Assembly (NCBI RefSeq): GCF_015832195.1
Contig: NC_052017.1
Span: 92,716,429 to 92,780,428 of the forward strand
Source: Motacilla alba alba
Taxonomy: Eukaryota > Chordata > Aves > Passeriformes > Motacillidae
Direction of reading: 5' to 3'
Length of the DNA stretch: 64,000 bases
This document shows positions 25,601-37,034 of this stretch, one piece after another (position 1 is the first letter of the stretch; every line of letters begins with the position of its first letter). The position numbers and the translations under genes are program-made. The notes under the pieces are model-generated. The model was not told the origin of the DNA and searched no databases. It was given only the letters and a program-made list of their open reading frames with translations.

Positions 25601-27339
25601 ATTTTAAATATTTTTGTGCATTTTAATATTTGTTTGATATTTCTGTATTTGTGTTTATATCTATATCTATCTATAGATAAAAAGGATTACACATGTAATC
25701 AGTTTGTTTTGCATGTGTAGCTTCCTTCAGGGGGAGAAAAGTTGAGTGGCAAAAAACCAAAAAGAGTTGAGGATAGATTGGGTGTTGAAAGTACAAGGAG
25801 AAATTTCCCTTGAGCTCTTCTGTTAACTCTGCTTCTAATTTTTCATGGTCTATCAGAGGATTTTTTTTCCCCTAAGGATTATTTTTTTCAATAAATGTTA
25901 CTTGGGAAAGGTCATGTGTCTAGCCTTGAAAATGAGCTTTTGTATTGGAAAAGATTCTACTTAAATGATCAACCTTTCCTTTAAATCACACCTAATATGA
26001 CTTACAGTAGAGCTTTGAACTGAAGACCTTTATATGCTGATAAAGATGATTTGTTGAACTTTCATGAAGTCTTACAGCTTTTAACTAATTTCTCTATTAC
26101 CAGGCTCCTTTTTGTCTGAAAATACTTGGAGGATAGGGAGAAGTGTGCATGTATCTAAATAATTACTGCAGTGGGAAGGTAACATGAGCTTATCAGGCTG
26201 TGTGATTTGCTCACTGTGGCTTAAGGAGATCTTAATTTCATTGAGGTTCTTACATTAATGATGTTGAATCAGAGTACATAAAAGATGGGCAAAATAAATT
26301 TTTATAATGAAATACTATCACAGTCCTTAATTTAAGTGTCACAAATATCTATCAGACATATCTAGTAATTATTTTATTGGATTTTAATAACATTGTTTTA
26401 GCTGAATCCAAGGATGTTAGTTGTTGATCTCTGAGAAATGCATTATGGCCAGGAGTTGATCTTGTGTTATTTAATTGGGCTCTTCAGCAACCAGCATTGT
26501 CACTGTCATGGGAGTAGTATCGTAATTTGTCAACTGTGCAAAATTTACTTTGTTTATTTACTCATGTTAATTGTTTTTTAGTTTATTTTCTTGTTATTTC
26601 TATGCAAATTATTAAAAAACCCAAACCAGCAAACCAAGCAGAAACCAAACCTAGTGATGCCGTCTCTGTAAAAGTTGGTGAATTTTCTCTTCCTGGCATT
26701 GTAAAGTCTCTTAACATTTTTGATGGGGTATAATTTTCAAGTACTGTCTGACTGCATTTTTGCCCATGTTTGAGAGAGTGTAGTATCTGAGGGTTTTTGT
26801 ACTCTTTCATGCAGTTCACTCATTTTGGTTTTGAGGCCAGAAACTCTTCCCTCTGGAGAGAAATTGATCCTGAATTCTTCATTGTTCAGTCAAGCTCCTG
26901 TTTTTCTGTAACTCTTTGTGATCAGCTGTGACTGCTCAAGTGGTTTTAAACTGGTGTATTGGCCACAGCTTTTCCCTCAGGAAGCTCTCATCACTGGTGG
27001 GAGGACTGACTCTGAGCAAAGTATCTTTCGAGTCTACAGAAGAAGCAAAACAGAACAAGGGGAGAAAAATAGTCACACAATTGACACATCTGTTTTTCCA
27101 AAGCCTTTTCTTGTTGCTCCATAGGGGCCCACGTGTTTCTTTTCTCTCAAATGCCCAAATTGAGGAGAACTGGAGTTAAACCTATTTGCTAATAACACCT
27201 GCTTTTCCCATGTACTTCAGGAGCAGCTCATCTGTTCCAAACACCTGTAATGCAATATTTGTAGTTACTTAACTAAAACAGATGAAAAAAAAAAAAAGTT
27301 TAACATCTTCTGCAAAGCTGCTTTCAGGCCATTTGACCC
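25601..27339. other. Intronic sequence between CR1 pieces
   Basis: AT-rich with a small TATC/TATAGATA microsatellite at about 25658-25680 and short homopolymers (T10 near 25862, A13 near 27284). No gene or element is recognised. The frames at 26583-26819 and 26928-27179 have no domain. Confidence 0.55.
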
Positions 27340-27880
27340 CTGTCGATTCTCGTGAATGGAGTTAACCCATTTCAGCTGCAGAGTTTTGCATGTGCCTTTA
27401 TTGGACTTAATGAGATTCTTGGCTCTACTTCTGTAGCCTGTCAAGGTCCCTGTCTGAAGAGCACCTCTGCCTCTGTGTACTGACCAGTCCTCCCCAGTTT
27501 ATTATTATTACCTGGGTTTTTAATGGAGACATTAAATGATACTGGCCTTAGTGTTGATCCCTGAGGGGTGCTGTGCTGACTGACAGACAGACAGATGGAC
27601 TCCATGCCGTTGATTGCCATCCTCTGAGCTTGGTGGTCCTACCAGTTTCCCACCCCTTGTATTCCACCTACCAGGACTTTATCTTCTTGGTTTGACTGGA
27701 AGGGTAGAGTGGCAGACTGTGGGAGGCTGTGTCACAGACCGTGCTAATGTCAGGGGATATGATGTCATGCTTCTCCCCTCCTCCACAAAACCAGTCCTTT
27801 TTTCACAGGAGGCTATTCAGGGGGTTAGTCAGATGCCATTTGCCGTTGATAAATCCAAGCAGGGTGTTCCTACACACCTT
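27340..27880 (-). pseudogene. Degenerate CR1 reverse transcriptase (ORF2) fragment
   Basis: On the - strand this is a decayed CR1 reverse-transcriptase region. At 27720-27810 the reverse strand resembles the DNA for the 'VDEGKAVDVVYLDFSKAFDT' stretch of RT (palm block A). At about 27530-27575 it resembles 'PQGSVLGPVLFNIF' (CCTCAGGGATCAACAC...). Near 27430-27510 it resembles the 'ADDTKLG... LQRDLDRL' section (GACCTTGACAGGC). The blocks are in the right order and spacing, but frameshifts and stops break the frame. A GACAGACAGACA run sits at 27580-27593. It is old and non-functional. Confidence 0.8.
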
Positions 27881-28344
27881 CTAGCCATAGGGAAAAATTA
27901 CTGTTAAAACTGTTATGTCATCTAAAAAAAGAAAAACAGCTAAGCGTTTGAAATGCTGTATAAAGCATGTCTCTCTTTTTACCAGTGCATTATCACTCCT
28001 TCAGTGTTAATGCAGAGGTTTCTGTTGAGTACAAAATGTACCTACCTTTGACAGTCTTTTATCCTTCAGTAAAAGGATGCACTTTTGAATTATTGACAAA
28101 AGAAACCAACATACTGAGGCCTTCTTTTGGAACAAATCCACATAAAAGAGAAAAGAGGTGTGAAGTGCACTTCCTGGTTGTATGATGATCCTTGATTTCT
28201 TGAAACCTTTCTAGAAAGATGGGCAGTTGTCACAGCGTTACCAAGTCTTGACAGATTGACAGCAGCCTGTATAGTGTCACAGTACAGAGTTAATGTGGAG
28301 TGGTCACAGAAAAAAAAGGCAATGCTGTCTGGCTGAGCTGCTGT

Positions 28345-28475
28345 TGGGTTTTTATGTGGTTGGTTTTGGTTTTTTGAGTTAGGTTTTTTGGTCATTTGGT
28401 GGTTGTTGGTTGGTTTTTTGTTGCTGTTTTGGTGGGGTTTTTTTGGTTTTATTTTTTTGTTGTTGTTGTTGTTAA
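28345..28475 (+). repeat. G/T-rich low-complexity tract
   Basis: About 130 bases almost only of T and G, ending in five TTG units (TTGTTGTTGTTGTTG) at about 28456-28472. In the Golli pre-mRNA this would be a GU-rich run. The reverse frame at 28090-28395 partly reflects it. Confidence 0.85.
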
Positions 28476-28799
28476 ATAGCTATAAAAGAGGAAAGATCTA
28501 AAAATTAGGCACTGGAGGAAAAGGTGGAAGTTGAAGAAAAGAACAAGTGTTCCTGCCTGGAGTTGGAGATGTTCCCAGGTATGATTGCTGGTACAGCTTC
28601 ATGCTCCCCTCCAGAGCCTGGGGCTTCCACAGATGATGACTGTAAATAGTGCAAAGTAGCACTTATTTAAATCACCTCTTTTTCTTTTTCTTTTCAACAT
28701 GTAGCTTTTGAATTTCAATGCAATATTTCTCCTGAAGATGTAGAGGTCTTATTAGAACCACACTAATGAATCAAACTGTGGTAAATTGAATCATCTCTG

Positions 28800-29066
28800 T
28801 AGTGACTAGTGACAGGACCTAAGGTAATGGTCTGAAGTTGTGTTAGGGAGGTTTAGGTTGGATTTCAGAAAAAGTTTCCTCACCCAGAGGGTTGTTGGGC
28901 ACTGGAACAGGCTCCCCAGGGAAGTGGTCACAGCACCAGCCTGCCAGAGTTCAAGGAGTGTTTGGACAATGCTCTCAGGCACATGGTGTGATTCTGGGCC
29001 AGGAGTTGGATGTGATGATCTTTGTGGGTCCCTTCCAACTCAGCATATTGAATGATTCTGTGATTT
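28800..29066 (+). mobile_element. CR1 LINE 3' end (sense)
   Basis: A clear CR1 3'UTR in the same orientation as MBP. It starts with 'AGTGACAGGACCTAAGG', then 'GGAGGTTTAGGTTGGATTTC', 'AACAGGCTCCCCAGGGAAG', 'GTGGGTCCCTTCCAACTCAG', and ends with the terminal octamer type repeat (AATGATTCTGTGATTTT). It is 5' truncated, as usual for CR1. The frames at 28840 and 28892 lie in it and are not genes. Confidence 0.93.
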
Positions 29067-31789
29067 TTTTTAAATGACAGTTTCTATTTGGTTTTTGGCT
29101 CACTGAGTGATAAGCTGGCTGCTCACAAATTGTATTTCTGGTCTTAACCATTTCTCCTGTCTGTACATGCACATGAGTGTTTCAATGTCATCACTTCTGG
29201 TACTTCTTTACATTGGTATTAGAGAAAATGGACATTTATCTCACAGTCAGTATGAGATTTATATTGCTTGATCTTTCTCGGGTTTAGTTTCTTTGTTTGA
29301 CTTAATATATTTGGAAAATGGTAACTACAGATGTTTAAAACCATACTGTCTCTGCAACAAAACAAGAAATTTTCCTTAAGAACAGGATTGTGTATTGTGC
29401 AGATAGGGTCTTTTTATTCAGTTATTAGATTAGCTGTTTATGCTTTGCAAAAGGTATGCAAACAGGCTTATGAACCATTTGTGTTATGGAGTATGTATCT
29501 TATCATATTTGCCATCTCGAGACACTTTGGATAGATGCTTACTGACCACAGTCTTTTTTATATGGTGTTTCGAAATGGCAGCAATTAACTCCACAGGAAA
29601 ACCTTCCCTAGTTTCAGGTGAGTAATAGCAGGTATTTGCAGATGAATCAGGTGTCACCTGGGACTGAAGAGGCACTGAGTGTGAGATCTGAGTGAGTCAT
29701 TTCCTTGGGCTCTCAAACTTTGTCTTACCACTAGTTCAGTGTGGTAAGCAGCAATAGTTAACTTGAGGTCATTATTTCTGAGGATCAGAAACATGTTAAA
29801 TTACTGATTTGTGGAGAAAAATATAACGTTTTAGCTGTACTCCTTGCATATGAAATCACTGATATTTGCTAGAAGCTCACCACATCATTTTATGAAATTT
29901 TGAAAAAGCATTGATCAGATTGCATATCTGACATGCCCACATCTGCATGTTACAGTCTGGGCTGCATTAGACTGTAAGTGTGCTCCAGAGGAGGGCACCA
30001 AAATCTGGAAGTGTTAGTGCCACTGGTATAGCAAACCAGATGGTGGCCTGGTAGCCAGAACCCAGTGAGGTCAGGATCTGAGTGACAGCCCTTAAAATGC
30101 CTGGAAGCCCCAGTGTGATCAGATGCTCTGACTGAGTTTTCAGTATACCAGTTGTGGGGCAACCAGTGATATTGGCTTCTGCTGTTCATTAACATCCAGA
30201 TCTTCAGGATTTGTTGTTGTTGTTTTCCCCCTCATGGTGGTCAATGCAATTTGAATGCTAATTTAGACATTTTAAACAGGCTGAAAATAAACAATTAAAA
30301 TGTCATCTCTCTGGGCATGTTTGGGTAAACAATCGGGTTTGTTGTGGTTTTTTCCAAAATATTTTGTCTCTTAGACTTCATTATTCCCTTCTGAAATGGG
30401 AAAGTTCACCTGTTGAATATGTAGGTTAATATTTCAGCATGCAGCTTCATACATGTATTACAATGGTCAATTTTTCTTCTAATATTGGTGCAGTTGTAAC
30501 TCTACACAGTAGTTTTTGTGAGAGTGCCTCTGTGTTGGCTTAAAACATGTAGGGAAGCATTGTTCTCTTGTTTGTTTTCAGAAAATGTGGTGGGTTGGCC
30601 CTGGCTGGACTCCTGGTGCCCACCAAAGCTGCTCTATCACATGTCTAGTGCATATGAACATTGTGAAAGGGAAATAATCATGCCAGCAAGGGTTCTGCGC
30701 CTCTGTTCCTGATAAAGGATGCAGAAGTCAAAGCGAATAGTGAATGGGAGCAGTTTCTATTTGTGTTGAGAGAATTTGAGGGATTTGTGTTCTATAGCTC
30801 TGAGATTTCTTCCTTGTTGTTGGAGTGGATTGGTTTTGGTTTGATTTTTTTACATTCTCCCGACTTGGGTTCTATTGCTTTAGTGCTAATTAGGTGCATT
30901 GTTTTGAGTTATTTACTTTATTACACTTTTTCTGGTTCAGTTTAGACAGTTTCTTGAAAAATGACTGACAGCTAGAATATTTCTGAAATCAGTTAATCTC
31001 CTCTTCAGATTTTGCATTTGTGTGGTTGTTAAGGTAACTAGGAAATATGAGGAAGGGATCCTCATTGTGCTTTCTTCAAGTGTTTTAGGCAAAACTATAA
31101 ATTAATTTTAATAGATGTTTTGAAGTTGCTCTTTAAAAAATATTCAGGTAAGTATTACATACATTTCAATGTATAGTCTTTGTTTCTTAGGAAATATCTC
31201 TTGGGTTATTTCTCTGTGTTCTAATAAGTAGTTTTATTTATGTACCATTGACAGCTATCTGTTAGTTAGAAGTTGATTTATTGAACTTGAAAGGCTTACA
31301 GTGGGCTGCTGAAAGAAAGGTCAGCCCTATTTGGGCCTGTAGTTGGATATCAGATGAACAAATCTCTGGGATGGTATTGTGGCTTTCTGAAGAGGTAACT
31401 GTTCCTGAAAGATGATTTTAAAGTCAAAAATTAGCATTTATCATTCTGTTGCTTCCTGCCGGCTGACTTGTGTGAGAATTGAACTTGCTGAGAGTTTATA
31501 GGCAAGGTCTGTCTCTTAAAATGATCTATAAAAAATATTTGCAAAGGTGACTAATACTGCTGAGAAACTTCTTGTAATGTCTTTGCTGAGGTATGGAAAA
31601 GGGAGGTAACTTCTGGTCTTTAAACACATTGAGAAACAGACTCCTTGAGGGGCTTTAATATGGTTCTAAAAACTAATGGTCCCTCTTTCCTGTCTTTTTA
31701 TCAGTATTATTAATATCAATATCCAGGGTCATTACATAAAGTGCATTTCTGTGCACGCTGTTTTTCCATTTCATTTATTTTCTTTTCTA
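29067..31789. other. Intronic sequence without recognisable features
   Basis: AT-rich with a few short GT triplet runs (TTG repeats near 30212). Open frames of 60-81 codons on both strands show no domain. Nothing further can be supported. Confidence 0.55.
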
Positions 31790-32345
31790 GGGGAGAGATT
31801 TGAGTCCATGGTGATGTGGTGATACTGGTGGGGGCTTGTGAAATCCTTGGGCTCTTACCCCCTACTTCTCTTCCTTGATAGGGGGGCAGCCTTGATACTG
31901 GTATGGGGGTCCTGAGACTGGTTATATGGCTCTGGGTCTGAGGAACTAGGGCACAGGAGCCAAGGTTTTCTCCCTGGTGCTCCCAGTGAGGGTGTAGGGC
32001 TTGGACAGAAGTGAATGGATCCTAGAGGTCAACACCTGGTGGCACAGCTGATGCTAACCAGAGGCACTTGGCTTTTACAGCCTGGAGTCCCTCTCTGAGG
32101 GCCAAGGACTGCTCAGATGGAATCTACCTGGCCAAGTCAGGGAAAAGCCTCATTGCCAACAGGCTGGTCAAGCTGGTGAGGAGAGCTTTAAACTAGGGAA
32201 TGTAAGGGAGAGAGAGATGACAACCCACAGACAAGTGAGGAAGTGATGGAGTGGGTCGGCAAACAAAGGGCACAGGGTGATGCAGACAAGAAGAGCCTTG
32301 GAAAAAATGTAACGGGCCGAAGGCAGAGGTTGATTCCATGAACCA
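31790..32345 (+). pseudogene. CR1 ORF1 C-terminal remnant (SGNH-esterase-like tail)
   Basis: The GC-richer segment ends in a readable 30-codon stretch (32107-32196) with DGIYLAKSGKSLIANRLVKL and then a stop after ALN. It resembles the C-terminus of CR1-family ORF1 proteins, where a 'DGIHLT..G' motif carries the Asp of an SGNH hydrolase-like domain and the protein ends near '...RALN'. Here the usual His of that motif is Tyr, so the motif is broken. Upstream the frame is interrupted. Downstream (32197-32345) the sequence looks like the ORF1-ORF2 spacer. The assignment is from family knowledge without alignment. Confidence 0.65.
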
Positions 32346-35300
32346 TCAAGCAAATACTCCGTTTTGCCTAGTGTCTTAACTTTCCTGGTGAGTCTGCATT
32401 AGACTCAAACTTTTGATAAAACTTAGTATCTTAATGTTTCTAATGATTTTACTAGAATATTTTTAATGTAGTCTTACAGTGGGGAACTGTTTTTGAGTAG
32501 TATATTGATAAAGTGATCCTCGATAACATGATCAATGTCTTTACTTATATTCACATATTGCTTGATGTTTTTAAAAATTTACTTATGTGGGAGTTACAAG
32601 ACGTCCTACCACTGTTTTACAATTACACACAAACTGTTTCATGCCTTTAGTAGTTTCCCTTAACTAAACCCCACCCTTGCTTCCACGCCAACTGCATTTC
32701 AAAACTCTTATCTGAAAAGAAATCTTTATTTACATTTTTTAAAAGGCAGTTGTGTTGATTATTTTGTAAATATGGACCCTGTAAGTCTTGACATTTGAAA
32801 ACATTTTCTTCTGAGTGGTATTTGTGTGTTTATTTACACTACACAGAGGACCCATGCACATTCTGGGAGCACAGAGCAATAAAACTCATTTTCTTTCAAG
32901 ATCATGCATTTAACATTGGTCTATTTAAATCAGTCAGGGAAATGGAAAAGTAATTTTCTGTCTTGGGAGGATAGACAGGTATGTGCACACCAAGGCCTTG
33001 TTTTCTATGGTGGCAGGGTCATGGCAGCTTCCCCCTTAAGCAAGTGTTACACAGCAAACCTTCTTTTCCCATACAGACTGGAGTGAGGGAGGGGCTCTCT
33101 GGTGGATTGGACTCAAGAGCTGATTTGGCTCCATTTTCTCCCTTTCTCCCCCCTCATGTTACTAAGATGGACTGGTTTTAGCCCCCCTTTCACCCCTTGT
33201 CCAGTTCCTTGAGGGACCAAAAAGTTTTGGGAGCAGCCCAGCTTGCAGGTGTAGTCAGGAGGGAGGACACATTCCTTGGAGATGGGACAAGGTTGGGATC
33301 TTGGCAGGAGTGCATGGTAATGATGAGCTGAAATGTCTGTGTCAAAATACCTTGCCACTTTGGAAAGGCAAAATTGGCTTCTTCTTAACAACCCACCAGC
33401 CCCAAAAAAACCTTTTTGTACAAAATTTAAGAAATGTCTGGTAATTTTCTTATCTCACAGTTCAGAAACATTGATGAGTACTGTGGTCAGAATTTTCTTT
33501 GAACCTACAAATCTTGCAGGGAAATGTAATGTATTTTAGCATCAGGCAATTTGTATGTACAATTATTCTTAGCTTTGGCCTAGAAATATACTTCATGAAG
33601 CTAAAGACTGCCGAGTGACCTAAAAGTACTTTCAGTGTGCTAAAAAATCTCCATTCTAAAATAAACTGCTTTATGTTAAACTTAATTCTTGGCAAATAAA
33701 AGTAAGTTTTGCTTTTAAATGCTGAAAATGTCTTGGTAGTTTTTAGGGAGTTGAAATCATGTAATTTTGAATGTTTTTGAATGCTTTTTACATAGCTGCT
33801 TTTGAGTTTTCTTTCCTCATGAGCTAGAGACTTGAAAGTGAAAATTAAATTCAAGAAGCTGAAGTTCATGTTGTTGTTCACTGGCAATTGTTTCAGAGTG
33901 TGTTTCATACTCATTAAGCTCAAAGGGGATTTGAATTAGTCCATTGTATCTCTTGCCCACTGTGAGTAGAACAGTGAGAAAGTGTTCTAAAGTTGTCCAC
34001 TGTTTTTGTCTTCTTTCTGTAACATTAGAGAAAGCACTACAAAGGTATTTTTATTAGTCAAGAAAGCCAGCCTACATCTGTGTTGAGGAAATGACCCAGA
34101 CACATATTCTGTGTAATTATTTTGTAGGCTGAAGGACTGGTACATGCACGTAATGGAATTAGAAATAAAATACCAGAAGTGAAATTCTGGTTTCACTGCA
34201 GCCTGGTTTGCTGCTGGGGAACTGGGCAGAGCTAACCTCTGGTGTTAGGTGCTGAGTTCCTGCTGTGCATGTTTTTTTGGGCACAGTTGTGCTTCAGCTC
34301 TTTGAAGCCCCCACAGTCACGTTCCACTTCGCTCCTGCAGGCCGGTGGAGTCAACAATTTACACTGACAAGGGGAACCTTGTGTGTTTTCTCTTAACAAC
34401 GTTAACGCTGGCTGCAGAGTCAGGATGTCAGCTGTGTTGGGTTTTTGTCAAAAATACCTGTGCACTGTCAACTGGAGTACTGCAAAAGCCAGAACACTTT
34501 CACACCTAGGGGCCAAGACAAGATGTTTTGCTGGTAATGCAGCAGAAAGGTACATCTCTAATAGTTGTTTACTGTTCCTAGGTTTGACACTTTTTCAGTG
34601 AATATTTCTGAGATGCTCAGAAATGTAATAGCTTTCAATTTATAATATATTTCACTCAAAATACCTTCAAGATAATTGAAGATAAATAGGATTTAACTGG
34701 GGTTTTTTAAATTTTTTTTTTAACTTATCTAAGACACTCTGAATATCCTTTTGTTCCTGGGTTACTGCAGACATCCATCCTTGTGTTTGATGAACCAGAT
34801 TTGGACACTGCTTCAGGCCTAATTTCTTATTTTTTGGGGTTTTTTTTAAACAACCATAAGCATAATGCAAATGCAGCAGTGCAGGTCTACATAGCCATGA
34901 TTGGTGGGACTCTGCAAAAGGACTGGAGCCTTTCCTCTGTGTATCATCATCAGGTAACTTCTGCACTGAATGATGCTTTGGAATCATGCAGTCTCCCAGA
35001 TGTGCTGCACACAGACAGCTGCCACCCCTTCTGCATCTCTTCCTGTGGATAAAAGGTGCAAATCACCAGGTCTACTGCCAGTCCTCTATAGGCCCCTGAG
35101 GAGGATTCAAGACTGAGGATTTCTAATTATGAGGCAATCATTTTGATCTTTATTCATTGCAATCTGCCAAACTGAGACCTCTGATATAAGAAGTTCAATG
35201 TATGAGGTTGAAAGACATTTTTTACCTGAAAAAAAGCCCAGAATATTTCTCATCTTTTCTCCCTGGCTAGTGGACTGTTATTTTGCACGTTTTTTTAAAT

Positions 35301-36944
35301 GGCTTTGCTTTGGTTTTTTTCTACCTGTTAATTATTGGACATCATTCTGTACCTAGCTGCTAGTTTTTTGCATCTCTGTTGTGCTTTTACAATAGATAAT
35401 CAGATGCTTAGTATGTTTTTCTGGTATATTGGTATCCTGATATGTGAACTCAGATTTTATCAATATGCTAGAATACAGAAGTGTGCTCATTAGCTGGGAA
35501 GAACAGGATTGCTGTTGTACACTTTTGTTATAACCCTTCAGAAAGACCTCATGTGGTGGCATTTGCAAATTACCAGTCTGCTAGGGCCAGACACTGACGT
35601 TGTTCAATGGATTTATGAAGCTTTTAAGGAGGTGCATTGAGGGTTGAGGCTGCAGCATCAACACTGCGTTTATGACTTAAACCACATCCTTTTCTTGACA
35701 AACAGAGTGAAATATTTGCACTTGTTCAGCATGTGGCTAAAATAAGTGCTTAAAGGTGAGTAAATTTGCACTCAGTTTAGATGAGATAAAGATGATGAAT
35801 GGGCTGTGAAGGCATTGATATTGACAGCTGTCACTTTTCAGACTACTCTGGAAATTAGCTTGAACACTTTTTACAAAAGAGACATGCTCTTGTGCTTGGT
35901 GTCCAAGGTACCTATTTTTGATTTTGTCCCTTGAGTGCTGTTATGGCTCCTCTTTGATTTGTGAGGTCAGGAGCTGCTTCCATCCATGTGCCTGCCAGAT
36001 GCTGTTAGCAGTGGAGCTGTAGAAAACCTACCTGGATTCAAAGCAGGTACCACATGCTCTTTAATAATGTCAGTTCCAGGTGTTCTGGAGGCTGTTGAAC
36101 CTCACTGTGTTCCCAAGTGTGGGTGTAGGTGCTTGTACTGGTCTTCACAGTTTCATCTCATGTTGCCACTGCATGCCTTGTGCAGCTGGGAGGTGATGGT
36201 TGCTCTGCTCTGTAGGACCAGGGTGGGATTGGCAGAGGAAGCAAGAAGTCATAGCCCTGCCTGTACTTGTCTGACTTTGATGTGATTCACATCCGGGTTT
36301 CCTAGGTATGGTTTCAGGGTTAATGTGCACAGAGTGAAAGACAGATGCTTGAAATCGAAAATATTGACCCAGGGCATATTTTTGTGTCTTGTCTTTACTT
36401 GTTTTGCAAATTCCTTATGGTTCTAGGAGGATTCCTGATCATGGCAGTATCATAGAGTACCGACAAAGTAAAAGGTCACTCAAATATCTTTTCCTCTCCC
36501 TCTGCCCCTATGCACAGGGCACCTGAGATAATTTTTTTTTCAGTTCACAGTATTAATGCAAGCCTCTTGAATCTTGCATGGGGTTGCCTGACTTGTTTTT
36601 TATTTAGTTTTTGTTTCCCAAATGAACAGTCATTTTAACAGCTTGTTCCCAAATGCCTTTAGCCTCTGTCACTTGTATGGGCACAGTAATGTAATCCCTC
36701 ATTTTCTTCCTATTACATGCTGAAAATTCCATTCTCAGCATACAGGAGTAGTGTATGGACTAGTGAAAGCTGACTAGGAGCACACTGTAGGTCCATAAAT
36801 TATCTTTATCTGTTACATTCTGAGCTGAAGAGACTTCAGCTATAAAATATGAGAACCCCAGTGTGGTCAGGAACATTTAAAGGTGAGATATTCTCTGTAT
36901 TAACCCAGCTTGTAAGAACACAGGGCAGGGTGCTGGTAACACCA
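32346..36944. other. Intronic sequence without recognisable features
   Basis: AT-rich intron. A GC-richer, pyrimidine-rich segment at about 33070-33310 could be an unrecognised repeat piece. The longest frame in the window region (33462-33923, - strand, 153 codons) lies here; it is rich in Lys, Phe and Ile as expected of AT-rich DNA and has no domain, so it is not called. T-rich runs are at about 34704-34722 and 34833-34850. Confidence 0.5.
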
Positions 36945-37034
36945 AAGTCATCAGTATAGGCCATTGGCTTGAGTTGGACTCAGGGGTCCTTGTGGGTCCC
37001 TTTCAACTCAGAATAATCTGTGAAATCTGTGAAA
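36945..37034 (+). mobile_element. CR1 LINE terminal fragment (sense)
   Basis: A short CR1 3' end: 'TTGAGTTGGACTCAGGGGTCCTTGTGGGTCCCTTTCAACTCAGAATAATCTGTGAAATCTGTGAA'-like sequence at 36969-37034 carries the family's 'GTGGGTCCCTT.CAACTCAG' block and a decayed terminal repeat. The left end is uncertain. Confidence 0.8.

Noticed and set aside
28840..29077. Two forward frames of 61-71 codons
   Set aside because: They lie in the CR1 3'UTR, which is non-coding.
33462..33923. 153-codon frame on the - strand, the second-longest in the window
   Set aside because: Lys/Phe/Ile/Ser-rich as expected from AT-rich DNA, with no domain, no splice context and no related frame nearby.
36445..36475. 'AGTATCATAGAGTACC' resembling a CR1 terminus
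   Set aside because: Only a few bases match and the flanks do not fit CR1.
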